Shown here in pieces: positions 1 through 8,647 of a stretch of DNA of 37,922 nucleotides. Numbering within the stretch: the first letter of the stretch is position 1; each line of letters begins with the position of its first letter. Origin of the DNA: an uncultured Steroidobacter sp. (lineage in GTDB: Bacteria > Pseudomonadota > Gammaproteobacteria > Steroidobacterales > Steroidobacteraceae). A program made the translations under genes and the position numbers. The notes beneath the pieces were generated by a model. That model worked only from the letters and a program-made list of their open reading frames with translations, ran no database searches and had not been told where the DNA came from. Location: assembly GCA_946478975.1 (NCBI GenBank), contig CAMLEO010000029.1, positions 1 to 37,922 on the forward strand. Direction: 5' to 3'.

Positions 1-56
1 TGGGGGCGGTTTTCTTGACGGGCATGCGATACTTCGCGCCACGAGGAGAACAATGA
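1..56 (+). CDS. C-terminal end of an unidentified protein (partial, cut by left edge)
   Basis: Reading from base 3, the frame is open from the edge and gives about 17 residues (GAVFLTGMRYFAPRGEQ) before a TGA at 54-56. That stop overlaps the SCO1 start as ATGA, the usual sign of translational coupling. The first residues are hydrophobic, as at the end of a membrane helix. SCO1 genes often follow heme A/heme O synthase or other cytochrome oxidase assembly genes, so a membrane protein of that kind would fit. The fragment is too short to identify. Confidence 0.4.
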   Translation, partial: GAVFLTGMRYFAPRGEQ

Positions 57-688
57 CTCGAAACCAATCGATAGGACTCGCAGCAGTGGTCGCCATTGTA
101 GCGATTGCCGGCGGCATGCTGTTGTCGCACGCGCTGTTGGATCGCACCCACGGGCCGACCCTGGCCAAAGCTACATTGCTGGAGCCGGCACGGCCGCTGC
201 CGCCGATGTCGTTCGTCGACCAGCAAGGACAGCCGTTCGGGCTCGACCGCCTGCGCGGCCACTGGAGCATTTTGTTTTTCGGATTTACGCACTGTCCGGA
301 TGTGTGCCCGACCACGCTCGCACTGCTGGCGCAGGTGGAGAAACAACTGACGGACCTGCCGGCCGAGCAGCGGCCGCAGATCGTGCTGATGTCGGTCGAT
401 CCCAAGCGTGACACGCCGGAGCAGCTGGCCAGGTACGTGAAGTCGTTCAGCCCGACGTTCACCGGCGTCACCGGCGATGAGGCTGCGATGCATGAGTTCG
501 CGCTGAAGCTGGGAGTGCCGGTCGCGATCACGCCGCTGGATGGCGGCAACTATACGGTCGATCACTCGGCGGCGATTTTCATCGTCGACCCGAGCGGCTC
601 GTTGCGCGCGCTGTCCTCGACGCCGCACAACGTGCCCATCATCGCCTCCGACTTTCGCAGCATCGTCGCTGCCTCTCCGAGCTCCTGA
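53..688 (+). CDS. SCO1/SenC-family copper chaperone
   Basis: This 211-residue protein is a membrane-anchored thioredoxin-fold protein of the SCO1/SenC/PrrC family, which delivers copper to or reduces the CuA site of cytochrome c oxidase. Residues about 7-27 form one hydrophobic helix, putting the rest in the periplasm. The copper/redox motif CPDVC has Cys81 and Cys85, and the third ligand is His171 in the DHSAAIFIVDP segment. The SVDPKRDTP strand is also typical of the family. The start overlaps the preceding stop (ATGA) and a purine-rich GAGGAGAA precedes it. psd follows after 11 bases. The fold and motif are clear; the exact target is inferred. Confidence 0.93.
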   Translation: MTRNQSIGLAAVVAIVAIAGGMLLSHALLDRTHGPTLAKATLLEPARPLPPMSFVDQQGQPFGLDRLRGHWSILFFGFTHCPDVCPTTLALLAQVEKQLTDLPAEQRPQIVLMSVDPKRDTPEQLARYVKSFSPTFTGVTGDEAAMHEFALKLGVPVAITPLDGGNYTVDHSAAIFIVDPSGSLRALSSTPHNVPIIASDFRSIVAASPSS

Positions 689-699
689 GCCACCGCTGC

Positions 700-1581
700 A
701 TGAGTGAGATACCTTCGGTCAGCACCGGCGATCGCTTGTTCGCCGCGCTCCAGTACGTGCTCCCCAAGCACCTCATGTCGCGAGTCATCTACGCGATCGC
801 GCGCAGCGAGTCGTCGTTCGTCAAAGGCACGTTCCTGAAGATCTTCCTGAACCTGTTCGATATCAACATGGCGGAAGCGGCGCAGCCCGATCCGTTCGCT
901 TATCGAACGTTCAACGATTTCTTCACCCGCGCACTGAAGCCCGGCGCGCGGCCGATTGCGCCCGAGCAGGAGATCGTCGTCAGCCCCGTCGATGGCACCG
1001 TGAGCCAGTGCGGCGAGCTGCTCAACGAATCCATCCTGCAGGCCAAGGGCCAGCACTACACCCTGCAAGAGCTGTTGGCCGGCGATGAAGACTCCATCAC
1101 CGCGTATCGCAACGGCAGTTTCGCGTGCATTTATCTCGCGCCGTACAACTATCACCGCATTCACATGCCGTATGCCGGCGCGGCGCTGAAGAATATTTAT
1201 GTGCCGGGCGATCTGTTCAGCGTGAACGCCTCCACTGCGCGCGCGGTGCCGAGAGTGTTTGCTCGCAACGAGCGATTGATTTGTGAGTTCAATACTTCCA
1301 TCGGGCGCGTCGCCGTCATTCTGGTCGGCGCGCTGCACGTCGGCAGCATCGAGACCGTTCATTGCGGCGAAGTGAATCCGCCGCCGCGTCGGCGCAAACA
1401 GCCCGAGATCATCGCCAAGGGCGTCGGCCGTGCATTCGACAAAGGCGAAGAGCTGGGCCGATTCAACATGGGCTCGACCGTGGTGCTGTTGTTCGAGCGC
1501 GGGCGCATTCATTGGGATGACTCGATGAAGCCGAACGCCACCGTCCAGCTCGGTCGTCCGATCGCGCGGCTCTTGAAATGA
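700..1581 (+). CDS. psd: Phosphatidylserine decarboxylase proenzyme
   Basis: It converts phosphatidylserine to phosphatidylethanolamine at the inner membrane. The 293-residue proenzyme carries the prokaryotic type I signatures: SPVDGTV near residue 90, YHRIHMP near residue 150, and the self-cleavage motif near the C terminus. That motif reads MGST (residues 257-260) where most enterobacterial enzymes have LGST. Cleavage between Gly258 and Ser259 would create the pyruvoyl group on the alpha chain, and the catalytic Gly-Ser pair is intact. It is slightly shorter than the E. coli enzyme (322 residues). The stop overlaps the epmA start as ATGA, so the two are probably translated together. In E. 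coli psd and epmA are also near neighbours. Confidence 0.95.
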   Translation: MSEIPSVSTGDRLFAALQYVLPKHLMSRVIYAIARSESSFVKGTFLKIFLNLFDINMAEAAQPDPFAYRTFNDFFTRALKPGARPIAPEQEIVVSPVDGTVSQCGELLNESILQAKGQHYTLQELLAGDEDSITAYRNGSFACIYLAPYNYHRIHMPYAGAALKNIYVPGDLFSVNASTARAVPRVFARNERLICEFNTSIGRVAVILVGALHVGSIETVHCGEVNPPPRRRKQPEIIAKGVGRAFDKGEELGRFNMGSTVVLLFERGRIHWDDSMKPNATVQLGRPIARLLK

Positions 1582-2534
1582 CCATCGACTGGCGACCCGC
1601 TGCGCCGATTGCCACGCTCGAAATTCGAGCGAGGATGCTGCGCGCGGCCCGTGAGTACTTCGCTGCAACTCGTGCGCTCGAAGTCGATACGCCCACGCTG
1701 AGCGCCGCTGCGGTCACAGACATTCATCTCGCTAGTGTGGCGGCGACGACGAACGGTCGGCGCACGTTTCTGCATACGTCACCCGAATATGCGATGAAAC
1801 GTTTGCTCGCGGCCGGCTGCGGGGACATCTGGCAGATCTGCAAGGTATATCGCGACGGCGAGAGCGGCCGATTTCACAATCCCGAGTTCACGATGATCGA
1901 GTGGTATCGGCTCGGCGTCGATCACCATGCGCTGATGTCGGATGTCGAGCGATTGATCGGTGCGATGCTGCCGCCGTCACGCGCGTTCGATCGTTCCGAG
2001 CGGCTCACTTATCGAGAGGCTGTGCACCTGCATGCGGGCGTCGATCCGTTCGACGATCCCAACGCGGTGCTGATCGCACGACTGGAGAGTGCGGGCATCG
2101 ACGTGCCGCGCGAGCTGCGAGGCGATCGCGATGGTTGTTTGGATTTGATCATGGCCACGCTGGTGGGGCCGCAGCTGGGTCACGATCGGCTGAGCTTTAT
2201 TTATGATTATCCAGCCTCGCAGGCAGCGCTCGCGCAAGTTCGCGGGCCGGTTGCGTCGAGGTTCGAGGCTTATATGGATGGGCTGGAGCTGGCGAACGGC
2301 TTCCACGAGCTCGGCAACTCGCCCGAACAGCGCGTGCGCTTCGAACGCGATCTCGCCGAGCGCGCCAGGCGTGGATTGCCGCCGATGCCCATGGACGAGC
2401 GCTTCCTGGCTGCGCTCGAACATGGGCTACCCGAATGCTCCGGCGTCGCGCTCGGCTTCGATCGCCTGGTGATGTGCGCAACCGGCGCCAAACACATCGA
2501 CGCCGTGCTCGCATTCCCGTTCGATCGAGCTTGA
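1578..2534 (+). CDS. epmA: EF-P (R)-beta-lysine ligase EpmA (GenX/PoxA)
   Basis: This is a stand-alone class II lysyl-tRNA synthetase-like domain that activates (R)-beta-lysine and ligates it to the conserved lysine of elongation factor P instead of to tRNA. Its 318 residues match the family (E. coli 325) and it lacks the N-terminal anticodon-binding domain of LysRS. Motif 2 is visible as RFHNPEFTMIEWY (residues 98-110) and motif 3 as GVALGFDRLVM (289-299). The ATG lies inside the psd stop (ATGA). Its substrate EF-P and the aminomutase EpmB that makes beta-lysine are encoded 4-6 kb downstream. Confidence 0.95.
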   Translation: MTIDWRPAAPIATLEIRARMLRAAREYFAATRALEVDTPTLSAAAVTDIHLASVAATTNGRRTFLHTSPEYAMKRLLAAGCGDIWQICKVYRDGESGRFHNPEFTMIEWYRLGVDHHALMSDVERLIGAMLPPSRAFDRSERLTYREAVHLHAGVDPFDDPNAVLIARLESAGIDVPRELRGDRDGCLDLIMATLVGPQLGHDRLSFIYDYPASQAALAQVRGPVASRFEAYMDGLELANGFHELGNSPEQRVRFERDLAERARRGLPPMPMDERFLAALEHGLPECSGVALGFDRLVMCATGAKHIDAVLAFPFDRA

Positions 2535-2537
2535 ACC

Positions 2538-3527
<990 letters not shown>

Positions 3528-3530
3528 GTT

Positions 3531-3537
3531 TCCTCCT
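3531..3537 (-). promoter_or_regulatory. Shine-Dalgarno sequence of the aldo/keto reductase gene
   Basis: The minus strand reads AGGAGGA followed by AAC and the ATG at 3527. It is the strongest ribosome-binding site I see in the window and fixes this start. Confidence 0.75.
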
Positions 3538-3609
3538 GGGGCAATCAGCTCGCGTGGGGAGAATTATCAACTCTCCAGCGCCGCGAAGGTTGTCCTCCGC
3601 CGCCCATTC

Positions 3610-3672
3610 TTTGCCTAAAACTGGTGTTTGCCTAAAACTGGGTTTGCCTGAAACTGGCGTTTGCCTGGCGAG
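3610..3672. repeat. Short tandem repeat, unit about 16-17 bp
   Basis: Three near-identical copies run head to tail: TTTGCCTAAAACTGGTG (3610-3626), TTTGCCTAAAACTGGG (3627-3642) and TTTGCCTGAAACTGGCG (3643-3659). A fourth copy, TTTGCCTGGCGAG (3660-3672), is truncated. The array lies in the 179-base gap between the kinase stop and the aldo/keto reductase start. The unit is not self-complementary, so it is not a simple terminator. Its role is unknown. Confidence 0.8.
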
Positions 3673-3706
3673 TGGCACATCGACCGACCAGGGCGTCGGC
3701 CGCAGA

Positions 3707-6340
3707 CTACCGCGAATTCAACGCAGTCAGCTGTCGCTCGGCGGCGGCAATCGCCGGATGGGACGCCGGCATGATCTTTTTACGCAGTGTGATCGCTTCG
3801 CGAAGCAATTCACGCGCTTCGGGCACTTTACCGGTCGAGCCATCCACCTCGGCAAGCGCACAGAGCGCTTCGGCCAGGCGGCCCGGTTCTTCCTGTTCAC
3901 GCAAGCTTGCGACTGCGCTTTGTAAATCCCCGGCGCCCGCGGACTGATTTCCCATCGCCGCATTCAGCCGGCCGCGTTCGAGCATCACGAACGCGTGCCG
4001 TCGATCGGTGCGATCGAATCTCTGCGTGGCAATCGTTTGCGCTTCATCGAACGACGCTTTCGCTGCCGGCAGCTGCCCCAACTCGCGCAACGTCGCGGCC
4101 TTCTCCAACAAGGAACTGACGAGTTGCGGGCTGCCGGGGCCGGTCGCATTCCGTTTGAGCTCGATGGCTTTATCCAGATGCTCCAGCGCTTTGGCCAGCT
4201 CTCCCGCCTCGCGATACACGCCGCCGAGGTTGTGATGTGAGATCGCCTGGTCGAGCTGATCCGGCTCACGGCCGGTCGTATAGATGCGCAACGCTTCCAG
4301 CAGCGCCTGTTCCGCGCCCTGATAGTCGCCCTTGGTTCGTAACAGCGTCGCCAGGTTGTTTTGCGCGCGGCCGACGAGGAAATGATCCTTGCCGAGAATC
4401 TTTGTTTGACGCGCGACGAAGCGCCGATACACGGCCTCGGACTCATCGAGCTTGTATTCTCTGCGCAGCACCGTGCCGAGCGTGTTGAGCGCATTGGCGT
4501 ACAGATCGTGACCTTCGAAGGTTGCGCCTTCGACGAGTGGCAACGCTTCGCGCGCATAACGCTCGGCCTCGGCGTAATTTCCCGATTCACCGTACGTCGC
4601 TGCGAAGCCTTGCAACACATTGCCCAGCGTCGCCGACTCGGATGCAGGCAGCGCTCGCGCGCTGGCTTCGGCGCGCCGATGGTAGGCAATCGATTCCTCG
4701 AAGCGTTGTTGTGCGCGCAGGTTCGTGGCGATGGAATGTAACAAGCGCGCCCACTCGGCATCGTGCTCCAACCCGAGCCGGATGCGGATCAGCTCCGCTT
4801 CGCCGAACGCCTGCTCGGCGGCCGAATACTTCGACATCGAATACTGCACGTGGCCCAATGCTTCCAGCGCACGCGCGAGCTCGGCATCGGTTTCACCGAA
4901 CTGCGAGCGCGCCAGGCTCACCTGGCGCTCCATCAGGCCGAGCGCTTCGGGCATCAAGCCCAGGCCGCTGTACGACTGTCCCATCTTGCGCAGAAGTGAC
5001 AAGCGCAGGCGCGGTTGATTGAGGAGATCCCGATCGATACGACTCGCGGCGGCATCGAGCGCATCGCGCACCGTGACTTCAGCGCCACGACGTTCGTTGG
5101 GATTCGCGCGACGAAACACGTCGATCATGAATTCGGCAACGCTGTCCGCTGCCTTGCGCTCACGCTGCGCGAGATCGCGTTCTTCGGCGAGCCGCGTGGT
5201 GTAGAACGCGATGATGGTTCCGATCATCAGCACCGACGCGGTGACTCCCGCGACTGCCCAGCCGTTACGAACCAGGAATTTTCCGGCGCGATAGGTCCAG
5301 GTGTCCGGCCGTGCCTGCACGGGACGGCCGTCGAGATAATTCTGGATGTCGAGTGCGAGTGCCGCGGCCGTTTGATAGCGGCGATTCGGATCTCGATGCA
5401 TCGCCTTGAGCACGATGTTGTCCAGATCGCCGCGCAGCTCCGCCGCTACGCTGCGTCGATCGTTCGACGTGGGCACTCGCGCACTCGGCGGCGCCGGGTT
5501 GGTGAGACTGACGATGCGTGCGATCTCGGTGCTCGACAAATTGCTGAACTCGTATGGACGATGACCGCTCAGCAATTCATATAACAACACGCCGAGCGCA
5601 TAGATGTCCGACGGCGTGCCGACCGGATCGCCGAGCAGCTGCTCGGGGCTGGCGTGATCGGGCGTGAGCACGCGATCCAACAGCTGCGTCTGCGAGCTCA
5701 CGATTGCATCGGGATGCAGCAGCTTGGCGACGCCGAAATCCAGCAGCTTCGGCACACCGTCTTCGGTGACGAGAATGTTCGAGGGTTTGAGATCGCGATG
5801 GACGACGAGGTTCTGGTGCGCGTACTGCACGGCTGCGCACACCTGCTGCATCAGTTTCAACTTCTCCTGTGTGGAGAGGCGCTGCTCCTTGCAGTAGTAA
5901 TCGATGCGAGTGCCGGTGATGTGCTCCATCACCAGGTACGGCGTGCCATCCTGCATCTGCCCGCCATCGAGCAGCCGCGCGATGTTGACGTGCGCGAGGC
6001 GAGCGAGGATCTGCCGCTCCGAACGAAAGCGACCGACCAGATCGCTCACCGACGGACACCACTCGACGACTTTCAGCGCGACCGATTGCTGATATTGATC
6101 GTCGGCGCGTTCGGCGTGATACACCGAGCCCATGCCGCCCCGGCCGAGCAGACGCACGATGCGATAGCGCCCCACCAGTTCGCCCGGGGGCAGCTCGCGG
6201 CGAATGACTGCGACGGTTGCGTCGTCACCCTCGGCGAGGGCAATGCTGCCGTCCGTCTCTTTCCGTGCGCCAGACTCCATTCCGCTCAAAGGTCCCGCTG
6301 ATGTTTCTTGTTCATAATCGAGCCGCGGCGCAGGGTACAC
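3707..6340 (-). CDS. Membrane Ser/Thr protein kinase with C-terminal TPR region
   Basis: This 877-residue Hanks-type kinase has its catalytic domain at about residues 59-335: glycine loop GRGGMG, Lys90 (VALK), HRDLKPSN with Asp183, DFG at 201-203, SPEQ in the activation segment and SDIYALGVLLYELL. A single transmembrane helix follows at about 360-382. The rest (about 400-877) is a run of alpha-helical tetratricopeptide repeats, so the kinase faces the cytoplasm and the TPRs are predicted on the far side of the membrane. All catalytic residues are present. Substrates are unknown. Upstream starts compete: GTG at 6340 is used here and ATG at 6280 (residue 21) is equally possible. It is divergent from the methionine sulfoxide reductase gene. 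Confidence 0.93.
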   Translation of the reverse strand: MYPAPRLDYEQETSAGPLSGMESGARKETDGSIALAEGDDATVAVIRRELPPGELVGRYRIVRLLGRGGMGSVYHAERADDQYQQSVALKVVEWCPSVSDLVGRFRSERQILARLAHVNIARLLDGGQMQDGTPYLVMEHITGTRIDYYCKEQRLSTQEKLKLMQQVCAAVQYAHQNLVVHRDLKPSNILVTEDGVPKLLDFGVAKLLHPDAIVSSQTQLLDRVLTPDHASPEQLLGDPVGTPSDIYALGVLLYELLSGHRPYEFSNLSSTEIARIVSLTNPAPPSARVPTSNDRRSVAAELRGDLDNIVLKAMHRDPNRRYQTAAALALDIQNYLDGRPVQARPDTWTYRAGKFLVRNGWAVAGVTASVLMIGTIIAFYTTRLAEERDLAQRERKAADSVAEFMIDVFRRANPNERRGAEVTVRDALDAAASRIDRDLLNQPRLRLSLLRKMGQSYSGLGLMPEALGLMERQVSLARSQFGETDAELARALEALGHVQYSMSKYSAAEQAFGEAELIRIRLGLEHDAEWARLLHSIATNLRAQQRFEESIAYHRRAEASARALPASESATLGNVLQGFAATYGESGNYAEAERYAREALPLVEGATFEGHDLYANALNTLGTVLRREYKLDESEAVYRRFVARQTKILGKDHFLVGRAQNNLATLLRTKGDYQGAEQALLEALRIYTTGREPDQLDQAISHHNLGGVYREAGELAKALEHLDKAIELKRNATGPGSPQLVSSLLEKAATLRELGQLPAAKASFDEAQTIATQRFDRTDRRHAFVMLERGRLNAAMGNQSAGAGDLQSAVASLREQEEPGRLAEALCALAEVDGSTGKVPEARELLREAITLRKKIMPASHPAIAAAERQLTALNSR

Positions 6341-6428
6341 GCGTGACTCGTCATCAGGAAGCGGTTGCGATCACATTGAAACGTTAAGATAGCTGCCCCA
6401 GTCCCTTAGCCCCGCTGGCTGCACCATC

Positions 6429-6911
6429 ATGCACGAGAGTCACATCGATTCGACCCAACCCAAGCCGGTGCTGTACCGGGAACTGGTCGGTGAATTGTCG
6501 GCATTAATCGCCGGCGAGCCCGACTTCATCGCCAATCTCGCCAATGCCTCGGCGCTGCTGTATCAGTCGCTGCCGGATTTGAACTGGGCCGGTTTCTATT
6601 TGCTCAAGCAGGGCGAGCTGGTCGTCGGGCCGTTTCAGGGGAAACCCGCGTGCGTGCGGATTGCTCTTGGCAAAGGTGTGTGTGGCACGGCTGCTCAGCG
6701 GCGCGAGACGGTGATCGTGCGGGATGTGCACGAGTTTCCGGGGCACATCGCGTGTGATGCGGCGTCGAATTCGGAGATCGTCGTGCCGATGGTCAAGAAG
6801 GGCGAGCTGATCGGCGTGCTCGACTTGGACAGCCCGAAGCTGGCGCGCTTCGATGAGCTCGATCGCGAGGGGCTGGAGCAGTTCGTGGCGGCGTTGCTCG
6901 CCGCCACGTAA
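6429..6911 (+). CDS. msrC: Free methionine-(R)-sulfoxide reductase (GAF domain)
   Basis: It reduces free L-methionine-(R)-sulfoxide in the cytoplasm, a repair and antioxidant role. The 160-residue protein is a single GAF domain with the three family cysteines in order: Cys75 (GKPACVRI), Cys85 (GKGVCGTAA) and the catalytic Cys109 (GHIACDAASNSE). This spacing separates fRMsr proteins from signalling GAF domains. It is convergent with efp; the two stop codons lie within 16 bases and inside an inverted repeat. It reads outward from the divergent gap shared with the TPR kinase. Confidence 0.93.
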   Translation: MHESHIDSTQPKPVLYRELVGELSALIAGEPDFIANLANASALLYQSLPDLNWAGFYLLKQGELVVGPFQGKPACVRIALGKGVCGTAAQRRETVIVRDVHEFPGHIACDAASNSEIVVPMVKKGELIGVLDLDSPKLARFDELDREGLEQFVAALLAAT

Positions 6912-6927
6912 CGAGCGTGAGCGTTAC
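6908..6927. terminator. Possible bidirectional hairpin between msrC and efp
   Basis: GTAACG at 6908-6913 pairs perfectly with CGTTAC at 6922-6927 across an 8-base loop, and both convergent stop codons lie inside the arms. Neither side has a T-tract, so intrinsic termination is doubtful. Part of the symmetry follows simply from two facing TAA stops. Confidence 0.25.
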
Positions 6928-7499
6928 GCCGGCGCCTTGGCGCGAGCGATGTACTCGGACGTGCGGGTATCGACGCGGATGTACTCGCCTTCGTTGATGA
7001 ACAGCGGCACACGAACAACGGCGCCAGTCTCGAGCTTGGCGGGCTTCGCACCACCCGTGGCGGTGTCGCCGCGCAGGCCGGGGTCGGTCTCGATGACCTT
7101 GAGCTCAACGTGCGCCGGCGGCGTCACATTCAACGGCTCACCGTTCCACAACATCACCGTGCACACCATGCCATCCTTCAACCAGATCGCGCCGTCGCCC
7201 AGCGCTTCCTTGCCGGCCATGTACTGCTCGAACGACTCGGGGTTCATGAAGGTCCAGAACTCGCCGTCGGTGTAGAGATATTGCATTTCTGTTTCGACGA
7301 CGTCGGCCGCCTCGGCCGTGTCGCCGGACTTGAACGTGCGCTCGGTGACCTTGCCGTTCTTCAGGTTGCGCACTTTGACGCGGTTGAAGGCCTGGCCTTT
7401 GCCGGGCTTGACCATCTCGTTCTCGACGATGGAGTACGGGACGCCTTCGAGCAGGATTTTGACGCCCGACTTGAATTCATTAGTGGAGTAACTGGCCAT
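6924..7499 (-). CDS. efp: Elongation factor P
   Basis: EF-P enters the ribosomal E site and relieves stalling at polyproline stretches. The 191-residue protein has the three beta-barrel domains of the family. The loop tip of domain I reads KPGKGQ with Lys34, the residue that EpmA beta-lysylates. A lysine at this position, not arginine, excludes the EarP rhamnosylation pathway and agrees with epmA and epmB nearby. The family C-terminal signature is recognisable around [10 protein letters not shown]. It is divergent from epmB with a 90-base gap, the arrangement also seen in E. coli. Confidence 0.98.
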   Translation of the reverse strand: MASYSTNEFKSGVKILLEGVPYSIVENEMVKPGKGQAFNRVKVRNLKNGKVTERTFKSGDTAEAADVVETEMQYLYTDGEFWTFMNPESFEQYMAGKEALGDGAIWLKDGMVCTVMLWNGEPLNVTPPAHVELKVIETDPGLRGDTATGGAKPAKLETGAVVRVPLFINEGEYIRVDTRTSEYIARAKAPA

Positions 7500-7589
7500 T
7501 GGGCACCGCGGCTGAAAGTCTGCGAAAATGAGCGCCAGCGGCCCCAGATCCTACCTTCAGGATCCCAAGGCTGCCGACAAAGGGCGCAG

Positions 7590-8627
7590 ATGATAGCCGC
7601 AACCTCCCACGCAAACCAGTTCGACCCCATTTCCCTCCCCACCTGGCAGCAGCTGCTGGCGGACGCCATCAGCGATCCGGCGGAGCTGTGCACGGTGCTC
7701 GGGCTCGATCCGGCGCTGATCCTGCCGGCGATCGCAGCGGCGAAAGGCTTCGCGTTGCGAGTGCCGCGCAGCTACGTGGCTCGCATGCGTCATGGCGATC
7801 CGAACGATCCGCTGCTGCTGCAGGTGTTGCCGCTGGCCGCAGAGCTGGACCAAACCCAAGGGTTCGTCAGCGATCCGGTCGGCGACATGGAGCGGCGTGC
7901 CGCCCCCGGCCTGCTCCACAAATATCACGGCCGTGCGTTGCTGATCGCGACCGGGGCCTGTGCGGTCCACTGCCGATACTGCTTTCGCCGGCATTTTCCG
8001 TACGGCGAAGAATCCGCGCTTCAACGAGGCTGGCAGCCCGCGCTGGAACACCTGCGCGCGGACACGACGATCAGCGAAGTGATTTTGAGCGGCGGCGATC
8101 CGTGGAGCCTGAGCGATCGCCGGCTCAAACAGCTGACCGACGCCTTGCAGGAGATCCCTCATCTGCGCCGGCTGCGAATCCATACCCGCTATCCCATCGT
8201 ATTGCCCGAGCGCATCGATCGGGGATTGCTCGACTGGCTGCGCGAGGTCCGGTTGCAGAAGGTCGTGGTCATGCATGCCAACCACGCCCGGGAAATCGAT
8301 GCGTCGGTGCGCGAGGCGTGTGCCCGCTTGCGCGAGGCCGGGGTCACGTTGCTGAACCAGGCGGTCCTGCTCACAGGCGTGAACGACAGCGTTGCGGCGT
8401 TGGCCGATTTGAGCGAAGCGCTGTTCGAGACGCAGGTCCTTCCCTATTACCTGCATGTGTTGGACAAGGTGCAGGGCGCGGCTCACTTCGACATGCCCGA
8501 AGCGCGGGCGTTACAGCTGCATCGGGAGCTGACGGCACGGCTGCCGGGCTACCTGGTGCCCCGACTGGTGCGCGAGGTCGCGGGAGCGCCGGCCAAGACG
8601 GCCGTGATCCCCGGGCCATACGCTTAA
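7590..8627 (+). CDS. epmB: EF-P (R)-beta-lysine synthase EpmB (radical SAM lysine 2,3-aminomutase)
   Basis: EpmB converts (S)-alpha-lysine to (R)-beta-lysine, the substrate of EpmA. The 345-residue enzyme has the radical SAM cluster motif CAVHCRYC (Cys124, Cys128, Cys131), followed by LSGGDPWSL and the aminomutase core. A C-terminal lysine (GAPAKTAVIPG) probably holds PLP. It is shorter than catabolic KamA enzymes because it lacks their C-terminal extension, which is typical of EpmB. The frame is open upstream to 7110, but that part is antisense to efp; the ATG at 7590 follows AAGGGCG and begins the homologous sequence. The next gene starts 20 bases after the stop. Confidence 0.95.
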   Translation: MIAATSHANQFDPISLPTWQQLLADAISDPAELCTVLGLDPALILPAIAAAKGFALRVPRSYVARMRHGDPNDPLLLQVLPLAAELDQTQGFVSDPVGDMERRAAPGLLHKYHGRALLIATGACAVHCRYCFRRHFPYGEESALQRGWQPALEHLRADTTISEVILSGGDPWSLSDRRLKQLTDALQEIPHLRRLRIHTRYPIVLPERIDRGLLDWLREVRLQKVVVMHANHAREIDASVREACARLREAGVTLLNQAVLLTGVNDSVAALADLSEALFETQVLPYYLHVLDKVQGAAHFDMPEARALQLHRELTARLPGYLVPRLVREVAGAPAKTAVIPGPYA

Positions 8628-8634
8628 TTTCTTT

Positions 8635-8643
8635 GGTGGAGAG
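8635..8643 (+). promoter_or_regulatory. Ribosome-binding site that favours a TTG start for the FimX-like gene
   Basis: GGTGGAGAG sits four bases before a TTG at 8648. The first ATG in the frame (8672) has no such sequence upstream, so the TTG is the more likely start. Confidence 0.55.
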
Positions 8644-8647
8644 AACG

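Noticed and set aside
562..1668. A 368-codon open frame on the minus strand
   Set aside because: It is antisense to psd and SCO1 and has the same biased composition as other shadow frames.
7547..7564. Six-base inverted repeat GATCCT / AGGATC between efp and epmB
   Set aside because: Short stem built on a restriction-site-like palindrome, with no T-run and no link to a known regulator; not strong enough to list.
7110..7589. N-terminal extension of the epmB frame
   Set aside because: It is antisense to efp; the conserved enzyme begins after the ATG at 7590.
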